Shown one piece after another: positions 34,036 to 43,494 of a DNA stretch of 64,000 nt. The stretch's first letter is position 1. Each line of letters begins with the position of its first letter. This DNA is from Taeniopygia guttata (lineage: Eukaryota; Chordata; Aves; Passeriformes; Estrildidae). The notes beneath the pieces were generated by a model. The model was not told the origin of the DNA, made no database searches, and worked only from the letters and a program-made list of their open reading frames with translations. Made by a program: the position numbers and the translations under genes. The stretch covers positions 4,836,501 through 4,900,500 of the forward strand of contig NC_133033.1 in NCBI RefSeq assembly GCF_048771995.1. The letters are read 5' to 3'.

Positions 34036-37000
34036 TTCGGTGCTCTGCAGTTTGTTCCTGGTGTTTGCTGCCAGACCCAGGGTGGGAGTTGGGTATTTTT
34101 TTCCAACCTTTAGCAAGGGCCAAGCCCCAGATTTGGGGTGCAGGAGCAGAGATGATGCAGAGCTGAGGAGGAGTTTTAGAGGGGCTTGCTGAGCCTGGGA
34201 ATTCAAAATCCCAGAGGGATTCAGGACCATTCAGGATGCAGTTCAGGACCTAGGTGAGGTTTAGTGATGCATGTGTGTTTCTTGGAATTTTTGGGTTTTT
34301 TTTAAAGCATTTAAAAAATCTAGCCTAGAAAATGGTCAGAGTTGTCTGCAGCAGGCTGAGGATCTGGCTGAACTCTTGCCCTCCCCACACCCAGCCCATC
34401 AGGCTGCAGGCAGAGAGGGGTATTTTAGGGGCTAAAAAGGGAATTTTGGTTCACTGCTCCCCAGGCTTTGCCCGTTAGAGGCTGGAGGAGTTGGGATACC
34501 AGCGTGATGATGGAGGCTGGTCTGCCCTGCAGCAGCTCCCTGGCACTGGGTGCTGCTACTGCCCTTTGCCAGAGTCCTGCACTGCTGGGAGGTAAGAAAG
34601 GGAGGGGAATACACAAGTGTTGTTTCCAAATGTGTAAATACTGAGCTTGCAGTGGGGTCTGTGACCCCCTCCTTGGGCAAGAGCTGCAGTGCAGGGTGGG
34701 TGTGTGCACACACAGGAGCAAACAGCTCCAGGAATTACTGGGGATGGAGAAACCCAGGCAACCCAACCTGGTTCCCCAAGGGGCAGCATCAGAGGCTGGG
34801 GGGAAGATTGGGAAATTTTTAGGCTTTGCATGGGTGGTTGCAAGTGCCAGGTGCCTGAAACGCTCCCAGGAGCTGCTGTGTGAGACTCGTTCTCTGCCTT
34901 TGACTAGTTGGGGCAGGACATGGCTGGCTGGGAGCTCTCCCCCTCCCTGTGGGAATGTTCAGGTGTGGGCTGTGGGCTCGGGGGGCTGTGAGCCATCCTG
35001 GAGCTCTGCTGCTCCTGGGGAATGCTCCTGCCTGGCACTGGCACCCACAGCCACGTCACTGCTGGAATTCCAGCACGGAGCACTGTGTGGTTATGGATGC
35101 TCCTGGAGAAGGGCAAAGGGGCAATGCATTGGATGGCTCCTGGGTTTGGAATCACCATCGTGCCTGCACAGCCATCGGCAGAGGAGCAGGCTGTGTTTGC
35201 AGCCTTTGCTGCCTGGGCAGGTTTGCTTCCAGGGTAATACCACAGCTGTCTATGTGCAGGGCCTGCAGCCATCCCCAGTGTGGATTTTGGTCCAGGCAAT
35301 CACATCCCCCTGTGCCTTGCAGAAAGTAGGGTATGAGCATTGTCCATCACTTGGTTTCATGACTCCTGAGGGATTGAGGCTGATGAAGAAATCCTGCCCT
35401 CCCAGACCGCTGGGGCCATCCCTGCCTACCCAGGCCCTGCTCAGCTGCTCAGAGCAGCAGGCTCCTGCACTGCTGCCTGTTGTGTTTTTATTGTGGGGCA
35501 CAGAAAGTCCTTCCTTTTGCTTCTTAAGGGTTACAGGCTGGTATTATTAAATATCGCCATGAAACTGCCAAGTTCCCTCCTCGAAACGTCTCCTGAGCCC
35601 AGCCTCAGGGATAATTGTCTCCCCCATTAGTTTTCATTAAATTAAATGCAGGAGGAGGATCAGAACAACCAGGGGCTCCAGGCTCAGCACGGTGTGTACT
35701 TGTTGGCATGATGTGTGCAGCCTGTGGAGCTGGATTTTGCAGTGGGAGCGGTTCAGGGGAAGGGAGTGTGGAGTGGTGGAGAGCTCTCCTGCGGGCAGCC
35801 AGGCTCCTCTGGGTCCTCCAGAGCTCCTGTGGGCAGCCAGGTTCCTCTGCCTCCTCATCTCAGGCTCCTGCCACCCCATTCTTGCATGTTCTGCTTCCCT
35901 GGCTGCTGTTCATGAAAAGTTAATGCCTGGCCCTGGTCCGTGCTGAGGTAACGCCATTTGTCTGCTGACGAGCCTTTATAACTTATTGATGCCAACCCAG
36001 ATGTGCTCCTGTGACCCATTGTTGGGCTCCCCATCCCACCTCTCTCAGCTGGGTCAGTTCCAGCAGGCCCACTGGGGGAACTGGGAGAGCTGAGCCATGC
36101 AGAGTGCTTGGGAAGCGCAGCAGGACACCAAGGACGGGTGGTAGGGGCTGCCTGGTTCGAGGACCACGGCAGAGCTGAGCATGGTGCCCGGTGCCATGCT
36201 GGGAGCTCCACTCAGCTCCGCCTTGAGCTCCCCTCCAGGCCCTCAGAGGAGCATTCCCTGCACAAGGATCCAGCTCCTTCCAGTAACACACAGGTACCGC
36301 TTCCCCCCGGCCTCAGGTGAGAGTGGCTGTGCCTCAGCAAAGCAGAGATGTGGCCTCACAGCCTTGTGTATGATCCCCTCACCTGCAGCAGCCTCCTGAT
36401 GCCTCACACAACCCCTGAAGCCTTGTTTTCCTGCTGACCATCCCATGTCTCCCTGCTTCCGCTATTTTAGAAAACCGCCTTTGCTCTGCCTCCGTCCATC
36501 CCTCCCTGTGCTTGTGCTTTGTCTCAGCTCAGCTTGGACTCAGCAGGGCTCCAGCTTCCCTCAGTCTCTCCCCTTCGACTGCCTGCCCTGACAGAGATGT
36601 CTTTGTTGAGAGGTAAAAGCAGCTGAAGGGACTCTGCCTCTTCCAGACAGACCATCCCCACAAATTCCCACATCTACTAGAAGCACATGAGGTGTTTCAC
36701 CTCTACACAACCCCTTTCCAGCACAGCTGCTCTTCCAGCAGGCTTCCTCAGGGAAATTCTCTCCTCAGGAATGCTAACGGGCAGCTGGCTGCCCTACAGG
36801 GCTTCCTCCCTAGGACGGGTAATGACCCGAAGCTGGAAGAGCGAGGGGATGTCAAGCAGGGTCCGTGTGACACAGCAGGGAGCAACAGCCCGAGAAAGAA
36901 ACACCCACTGCGTGTGACAGGCTCCACGGAGCACAGCTCTGTTCAAATGGATTCCCAAACACCTGGGTGCAAATCACAGACCTGAACAGATTTACTCCGT

Positions 37001-38050
37001 TGAGCTGAATTAAGCATCCCTGGAGCAGGCAGGATTAAGATGATGCAGAGCAGTGCAATGCTTATGAGGTTTTTTTCTCTTTCAAGCACTTCTTCTGCTA
37101 ACTGTAGAGGGATTTGTTAATTTAGCTTGCAGCCACTGCATCCCAATTTACGGGGTGCAATTGTTGATCTCAAATGTGACTGGTGAACGTTCCCGAAAGC
37201 TGCAGAGTGGAGCTGCCTGATGGGCTGGGGCTGGAACACACAACTGGGGTGTTCGTCCAGATGGCCAGGGATCACAAAGCACAGACCAGCCTCTGACACA
37301 AGACACTGAAGTGAGATGAATTTCTTGGAAATGTGCTCTTCCACACCTTAAAATAGCGCAGGCTGTCCTCTCCCTTCCCATGTGCTGGAGGGTACCAGAA
37401 CTGCAAAACATTCTACATTTGGCTGCAGCTAATTTAGCTTTCATTTTATAAAACCCACACTAATCCCCCCATGTTAAAAAGAATATGCTTCCTGCTCAGT
37501 TAACTCTGTGTGGCAGGAAGAAATTCTTCCTTTGTATTTTTAGCAGCAAATACCAGCTACAGGCACCAAAGTTTCCCTCTACATTCTACACCACTTTCCC
37601 CAAATGCACAGGTCTCTTCATCCAGGATTGGGGGAATAAAAGGACTGTGGTTCTACAGATCCAACAAAGCAATCCCTCCGATTAAGTGCTTTGGGAACTA
37701 AGCACAGGGCAGCACGACGCATCCCACGGCAGCCAGGAGTAAAACAAAGTCAAAGCCAGGCAGAATGAAAAAGCCTCGTAGCTCAGGCTTTCCCCTTGAA
37801 GCTTTTTAAGTCTCTTCTGCATTCAGAGGGACTCAAAGCAACCTCGGGAATAGGTTTGAGTCTGGCTCTGTGCAGAAGCACACTGAGAGCAGAGCCTGCG
37901 CAGAGGAATAATGACTGGCTTATGTTCTTCCCAGGTAATGGAGGAAGAGTGCAGGAGGATGCATCTGACGACTTCTCTAACCCAAATCCAGAGGTGAGAC
38001 CCTAAAATGAAAGAGTTTCTTCATGCACTGTTTAGTTTAAAAAAAAGATT
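34036..38050. other. Intergenic region between convergent SSBP3 and MRPL37
   Basis: No exon, RNA gene or recognisable transposon was found. The stretch is GC-rich, CpG-poor unique sequence. The long open frames here (for example 34696-35550) have low-complexity composition and no protein family signature, so I treat them as chance. SSBP3 and MRPL37 point tail-to-tail across it. Confidence 0.6.
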
Positions 38051-38071
38051 TTACTTTCAGTAACAATATAA

Positions 38072-38077
38072 TTTATT
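38072..38077 (-). terminator. MRPL37: Polyadenylation signal of MRPL37
   Basis: TTTATT on the plus strand reads AATAAA on the minus strand, about 100 bases after the MRPL37 stop at 38178. It is the only canonical signal close by. Confidence 0.7.
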
Positions 38078-38177
38078 TTTTAAAGTAAATTAATCCACCT
38101 TTCTTTAATTATATGATGGTTCTGGCAAAGAGAAGCAGCAGGTACAGTTGGTGAAGTATTTTCATTTGAGCTGAATT

Positions 38178-38255
38178 TCACACAGTTCCATGCAGATACA
38201 GTGCCAGAAACTTCTTGAATGTGTCTGGCTGAAAGCCAGAAATTCCAGCGGGCTT
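38178..38255 (-). CDS. MRPL37: MRPL37 exon 7 (last), [20 protein letters not shown]...
   Basis: 78 nt, residues 405-429 plus TGA. The acceptor is TTCTCTGCAG. It encodes the family's conserved C-terminal helix. Confidence 0.96.
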   Translation of the reverse strand, partial: KPAGISGFQPDTFKKFLALYLHGTV

Positions 38256-41200
38256 CTGCAGAGAAAAAGACACGGATGCTCAGTTTGCAGTGAAGTGATT
38301 AATGTAGACAAACAACGGCTTTAAACATGCTTGAATAAGACTTTCAGGCATGGCAGCTTCCAAATTGTGCTCTCCCTCCCCAGAAGGGTTGGTGAGGGGG
38401 TACTTCCACTGGTGTCAATCTCAGAGGGCAGAACCCCTTTGCCTGTGAGTGAGACACCCTCCCAGTATAACCAGTACTGGCAGCCCCGTGCTCTATTCAT
38501 TCCCCAGAGAGGCTGATTGTCTCTTGTGGGAGTTCCCTTCCTCAGAGCTGGCTTGGAACAAGCACATTATGAGATGGTGGATTACAGCTGGGGGTATCTG
38601 TATGGAGGAGTTCATGTTAAGCTTGGCATGTCACACATCAGCACTACAAATATTCAGGAACTGGTACCCCCAGAAACACCTGCTTAGGTAAAAATGAGGC
38701 CAATGTTCCCTTCAGGTCCCTCCAGCGAGTTTAAAACCTGCTGCAGCTCTGTGCCAGCTCCCAGACCCCAGCTGTGGTGAAAGGGCAGCATTTCCACCAC
38801 CATTTCCCAAGTTTTCCTTACCGTAACAACTCTCTTCTTAACTTCTGGGACACACTGGGCTCTCTCATACAGGTTCTGATCAGAGTCAATCCAGACTAGA
38901 TTTTTTATGCCATCATTAGAGACAAGGTCTGTTGTATTTAACTGGAACACCATAAACTGGAAGAGCTGTCCATCTGTGCCAATGCTTTGCACCACTACTG
39001 GCTGTTCCAAAACCTTGGGATCATTCTAGGAAAAGAAGGAGCATGTGGGGGAGAACGTTTCAAAAGCTAGTTACAACAGAAATCGTATGAGTACTTGCTG
39101 ATTCTGCATCTTTGAGTTGGTTTAAAGCCAAGATTTTAATAAATATATTGTTACCTTGCCCAGAAAATTACTCTAGTCAAACAAGTTTTGAATGTAGATT
39201 TTGTATTTTAATTAAAATTCCTCCTTCAGCCAGCAATGAACTGTCAATTTACATACTGAGCTGTGGGATGGGTTAGAGTTTTACAGCTGAACTTACTCCC
39301 TGGTTCCTGCCCATACCACCCCACTGCGTCACAAACACGCCCACTCCTGAGCAGTGGATTTCTGGATCTCTGAAGGTTGGGTTTTCACCTCTGCACTGGG
39401 AAGCTTGGATGTGAAAATGACTGTAGGGGGCTTTTGGGCCTCCCTGCAGCGGCTGCAGCAGCAGAGGAAGAAGAGGGGCCCAGCAGCAGGCTCCCATACA
39501 TACCCCGTGGAGCGCCTTGGCCTTGGCCAGCGCGTTGCCAAAAGCAAACATCAGCATTTTAGCACGGAGCTGTTCTGGTCTGAACCTGTCCGTGCGAACG
39601 TTGGCAGACTCCAGGAAGAACAGGGTGTGAGGATGAGAGTAGGGATAACCATCTCTGAAACCTAAAGGGCACACACTCATGTCAGAAACCGCTCAGGAAG
39701 GCACTGTGCAGCCAAGGTTTTCTCCCCTTATCTTCGGGAACTGCTCAAGTAGTTCGCTGGGGTTGGAGTTCTTGTCCTCAGTCCTGCTTAGGCAACAATA
39801 TACACACCACAGGTCTGCAGCACTTGCACTTCAAACCTGTGCCCACTCCTCTGTCCCCTCACTCCCACACAGTCCTTACTCTAGGTGCCTCCAGAAGGAC
39901 AAGGACTCCCAAGTTAACCCTGACACAGATAATTATCACCAACACTGACCTGTATCATTGAGCTCTTTGTACACATTCACCTCCTGAAGATCGATTGTAG
40001 GCGCAATGGGATAGAAGGTCTCCAGAACGTGCTCTTTGGTGGCCAGTATCTCCTCCTTGGAGGCTACTGGTGGTATTGGGGTCATAGAGTTCATGAGTAT
40101 TCCACTCAGGCCACGGACCTGAAGGAGGAAGGATTCTGGAGAGGGAAATTAGGTTACAGTCAAACACTGGTGAAATAATATCAGGGAAAGATGTAAATTT
40201 CCTTTTGCCAATCTGTTCTGCAAGGCTCACTCTCTCCCCCTCACCTCCAAACCTATCTTAAATAGTAACTCGTGTAGGTTCTTCTAAAATGACAACGTTA
40301 ATTGCTAGGGCTAAGTTCTTAACTAAACGTCCTTAGAAAAACAACGGCACTGATTTAGGACACAAGAAAATAAACAATCAGGTCTAAGACACTGGCTCCC
40401 TTCTCCCACTATCTTGTCATATTGAGTAACAGCTAATAATCTCCTCAGGGACAGCATCCTGCCATCATCCATGGCTGCCCATGCCAATAGCACTGTTTCA
40501 ACCAGAAAGAACTACCTGGTTCCAGAAATTGTTTAATTTTTTTCCAAGTCCTCAGCCTTAAAGGCAGGAGCTTTGCTACCCCTCTTATCTTACAGAGCTA
40601 AAAGCTTCCACCACAGCGGCAACTGACCTCTTTCCCACGTTGCTGCTATCCTGCAGTTTCTAGCCAACATCCTTTTACTCAGAGAAGGAAACTTCCCAGA
40701 CATTAACCGGCATATATGTATCAGGTTTTCAAACAGCATTGGGCTGTAAAACAAGAAAATAAACAGTTACATAAAAATGAGATCATAATAGCAGGCAGAT
40801 GCTTCTGGAGCAGTAATGCTGTAAAATTACTGTATGTAAAACATACAATGGCATAACACTCCCAAACAGTTAACAGAGATTGCAGATTGGTATCACACAC
40901 ACCAGGCCTGTTTCAAGTTGGCAGAGGTAATGCTTACAATTATTTTAAAAACTGATACTCTGCATCAGCTAGAAGTAGATCGGGAGTTGACACTGAGAGA
41001 CATTGGCCTGAAAGAAGCTCTGATCTAGCGTAGTATTTATGTCAGTGCTACTGCCAATATTCAGAATTGGGTTTTATTTGTTGCTGTGGTTGTTGCTTTT
41101 TTTGTTTGATAATCTGATGGTCTTTCCACGGAAGAGCTGTGTATGAATCTTCTCTGTAGCGTTTAAAACCTCCCTTACAGCCGAGCACTCACCAATATCG

Positions 41201-41938
41201 TTCCCTCCTGGGAGCAACCTCTGCCGTGTCCCAGAGCCGCGCGTGGGACACCATGTGTTCCGCCCTCTCCTCGAGCTCCTGGAGCCCAAGAGCCGGGTTG
41301 TCCAGAATGCCCTGCACGGCTGGGGGCAAACCTTCCACCAGCTTCGTCTTGGTGAGCCACTGCGCCTGCCGCACTCCTGGAAACACAACCCAGCGTGATC
41401 TATCACAGGCCACAGCGGCGATGCTCAAGCCCCTTCCAACCCAAGCCACTCTATGTGTGACCGGCAGCTCATGGGGCTGGGCACAGCCCGTGTTTTACAC
41501 TCTGTGCGAGGAGAACCCTTGGCAGGAGGAGCAGGGCGAGTGCTTGGGCAGGGGACAGCGCGGGTGTCCGGTACCTTCCAGCATGCGGACACCCTGGTGG
41601 CAGATGTAGCACCCGCGCTCCTTGTACAGCGCCATCTCCTCGTAGCGCGGCCCCGGTGTGTGCCAGGGGTCGCGCCAGCCGCGGTCCCAGGCCGGGAAGC
41701 GCGGCCGGGCCAGGCCGGGCACGTAGTGCAGCCGTTCCGCGTAGGTGACGGTGTCCAGCTCCACCTGCTCCCGCACCGACCGCGGCTCCGCCAGCTCCGC
41801 CAGCACCTCCGGCGGCGGCCCGCGCACGGTCCAGGGCGTGCGCGGAAGCGGCGAGCGGTGGCGGGGCCGCCCCGCGCGGGTGGCGAGGCCCCGCGCCGCC
41901 GCCGCTGCCGCCACCACCCCCGCCCGCCCCAGCGCCAT
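38178..41938 (-). CDS. MRPL37: Mitochondrial ribosomal protein L37 (mL37), 7 exons, 429 aa
   Basis: This is a structural protein of the large subunit of the mitochondrial ribosome. Coding exons in transcript order: 41938-41575, 41376-41193, 40743-40628, 40135-39950, 39661-39504, 39025-38822 and 38255-38178, 1290 nt in all. All boundaries are AG/GT and the frame closes throughout. The length is near the 423 aa I recall for human. Family landmarks are [100 protein letters not shown] and the C-terminus [12 protein letters not shown]. The Ala/Arg-rich start ([19 protein letters not shown]) fits a mitochondrial presequence. The start at 41938 was chosen because MALxxxG resembles the family N-terminus; an in-frame ATG at 41968 would add 10 residues. 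Confidence 0.97.
38822..39025 (-). CDS. MRPL37: MRPL37 exon 6, [20 protein letters not shown]...
   Basis: 204 nt, phase 0/0, residues 337-404. The acceptor is TTTCCTAG and the donor ACG|GTAAGG. Reading through the donor would remain open for some 30 codons but loses family similarity. Confidence 0.96.
39504..39661 (-). CDS. MRPL37: MRPL37 exon 5, [20 protein letters not shown]...
   Basis: 158 nt, residues 285-336. The acceptor is CCCTTTAG and the donor GGG|GTATGT. Confidence 0.96.
39950..40135 (-). CDS. MRPL37: MRPL37 exon 4, (E)[17 protein letters not shown]...
   Basis: 186 nt, residues 223-283. The acceptor CCCTCTCCAG ahead of AATCC restores the family's ESxLLQVRG. The nearer CTTCAG at 40119 would drop five conserved residues and break the frame. 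The donor is ACAG|GTCAGT. Confidence 0.93.
40628..40743 (-). CDS. MRPL37: MRPL37 exon 3, (C)[19 protein letters not shown]...
   Basis: 116 nt, residues 184-221, with acceptor GTTTTACAG and donor AGAG|GTCAGT. It is the least conserved exon but aligns collinearly with the human CPVIVDNLIQLC region. It has no ATG-initiated open frame, so an ATG-based ORF scan misses it. Confidence 0.92.
41193..41376 (-). CDS. MRPL37: MRPL37 exon 2, [20 protein letters not shown]...
   Basis: 184 nt, residues 123-182. The acceptor is TTTCCAG and the donor TATTG|GTGAGT; the split Cys codon joins exon 3. Confidence 0.96.
41575..41938 (-). CDS. MRPL37: MRPL37 exon 1 with mitochondrial presequence
   Basis: 364 nt from the chosen ATG, residues 1-121, donor GGAAG|GTACCG. 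It is extremely GC-rich, lying inside the CpG island. The mature part begins around [12 protein letters not shown] and includes the conserved aromatic [12 protein letters not shown] segment. Confidence 0.94.
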
Positions 41939-42620
41939 CGGCCCCGCCACCATCACCGCCACCACCATCCTCCTCCTCCTCCTCCCGCCGCCGCCTCAGC
42001 GCCCGCCCGCCGCCATCTTGGCGAGGCTCGTCCCCCACCGCCACCCGCGGTGACTGGCGGCGGCGGCGGCCAATGGCGGCAGGCGCGGCCCGCGGTAAGG
42101 GAGGGTCGGCAAATTGCCTGGCGGTGAGGGCAGGGCTGGGCTGGCGAGTGGCGAGGTGGGCGGGGAGCGGCGCCTCATCTCCTGTGGGGCGGGGGGGCAC
42201 TTGACAGACCGTCCCTGGGCGGGAGCTCTGGTGTCCCGGGGCTGGGGCCGCTCTGCCCGGGGCCGCTCTGTCCGAACCCCCGGGGGTGCACAGTAAGTGC
42301 TCAAAACTCTGTAAATCTGCGCAGCCCCGAGCCCGGGCGTCTCGGACTCACCCGCGGTGATAGCCCGTGGGTGCTCCGCGTCCCCGGACAGAGCGGTAGG
42401 AAGCCGGGGCAGTCGCCTTTGGTTCTTTCTTCCGTTCGCCCCCCCCTCCTTGAAATGATTTCTGTTACAGGGGTGGAGGTTAGTTAATTAATTGACCTTG
42501 ACAGTGAAACTGCTGGAAGCGCTAAGTGTTCGCTTCCTCCACTTCGTCACCCGTGGCTTCATAATTTCCTGCGGGCCGCTTTGTGTCCGAGGGATGCTGT
42601 GAGCAGCCTTCCCTCAGCCC
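41600..42620. promoter_or_regulatory. CpG island / divergent promoter of MRPL37 and CYB5RL
   Basis: CpG-dense sequence spans MRPL37 exon 1 and the space up to about 42620, between two genes transcribed away from each other. Visible elements are CGCCATCTTG (42011-42020, YY1-type, reading AAGATGGCG on the MRPL37 strand) and CCAAT (42070-42074). There is no TATA box. Divergent, TATA-less CpG promoters are typical of housekeeping pairs. Transcription start points cannot be fixed from sequence. Confidence 0.75.
42073..42094 (+). other. CYB5RL: Possible CYB5RL 5' UTR exon end with upstream ATG
   Basis: A good donor (CCCGCG|GTAAGG) follows 42094. If spliced to the acceptor at 43315, the ATG at 42073 opens an 10-codon upstream frame (MAAGAARGNE) whose stop overlaps the CYB5RL start codon. 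An alternative donor lies after 42292 (GCACA|GTAAGT). Which one is used, and whether transcription starts upstream of 42073, is not known. Confidence 0.35.
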
Positions 42621-43317
42621 GTGTGTCAGGGTGCGGGGGCCCGCCAGGCCTGCAGCACCTCAGGAGTGTTCAGTGCCTACAACTCGCTTGGAAGCAACGG
42701 GAGCAAGAGATAAAACCCTGTGCTTCCTTACCTGTGCGTTTAAAGCCGTATATTCAAAGCCCATGACCAAAGTGGTTGTTTCACCGAGACTTTGCCCTCT
42801 TTGCCTCAAGTCTCTCGGCTCTGGAGGCTGATTTCAGTTCGCTGCCCTCCCCCCGTTCCAAAGCTGCACAAAACTCAGGCTGCATCTGGTGGCTGGGTTT
42901 GTTACCCATTGTCCTGGTGGTTGGGTTTGTCGCCCTTTCTCCTGGACCGAGCAGCAGATTTTTAAGATATTTCTGCTCCGGGTGACCAAGTGGCTCTATT
43001 GTAGGAAATCACCACGGCGGAACGAGCAGGATTAAAGGGTGTAGCATTGCCTGGGCAGCCTGTCTGGGGAGGAGGGCCCCAGGCTGGGCTGAGGCCCTGC
43101 TCTGGGCTGGTGACTGCGAAGTCTGGTGTTTCTGCAGGGGCATTGAGCACTGGAGCAAAAATGGGGTGTTGCAGACACAGACCAGCTCCAGATTTTCAAT
43201 TTGACACACACGCAAAATGCTCCAGAGAGATTTTCTGTCCTTCTCCGAAAACACCCGGCTGATGAGCACTGCTTTTCATCGTGCTGGGTTTGATGCAGGG
43301 CTTGTGTTTTGCAGGCA

Positions 43318-43494
43318 ATGAGTGACAACGAGGAGGACTGGCTGGCTCTGAGGCCCCAGGAACCTTCTCCATCCCAGTGCTGTGGCAGCGGCTGCAAGCC
43401 CTGCATCTACGATGTGTACGAGAAGGAGCTTGCACAGTGGGAGAGAGCCAAAGCAATCCAAGACAAAAGCCTTCTCATGGGAAAGAAGGAGCAG
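43318..43494 (+). CDS. CYB5RL: CYB5RL coding exon 1, MSDNEEDWLALRPQEPSPSQ...
   Basis: 177 nt, phase 0 end, residues 1-59. The exon itself begins at 43315 after TTTTGCAG. The donor CAG|GTCGAT is weak (C at +3, G at +4), but the junction reproduces the family spacing SLLxGxxxQSxxSxLNP exactly. Confidence 0.93.

Noticed and set aside
34696-35550. 284-aa open frame between SSBP3 and MRPL37
   Set aside because: Low-complexity, Ser/Gly/Leu/Pro-rich translation with no recognisable motif; typical of GC-rich avian intergenic DNA.
40119-40135. Nearer CTTCAG acceptor for MRPL37 exon 4
   Set aside because: It loses the conserved ESFLLQ and does not fit the phase left by exon 3; the acceptor before 40135 restores both.
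40588-40628. Stronger-looking GTAAGA donor downstream of MRPL37 exon 3
   Set aside because: It would append [10 protein letters not shown] and leave a phase that gives an early stop in exon 4; GTCAGT after 40628 fits homology and frame.
41936-41968. Upstream in-frame ATG (41968) as MRPL37 start
   Set aside because: It would add MVVAVMVAGP, which has no counterpart in the family N-terminus as I recall it; the downstream ATG gives MALGRAG. Kept only as an alternative.
41469-42200. 243-aa minus-strand open frame across the CpG island
   Set aside because: It runs out of frame over MRPL37 exon 1 and consists of Gly/Ala/Pro/Arg from GC-rich DNA. The MRPL37 frame explains the sequence.
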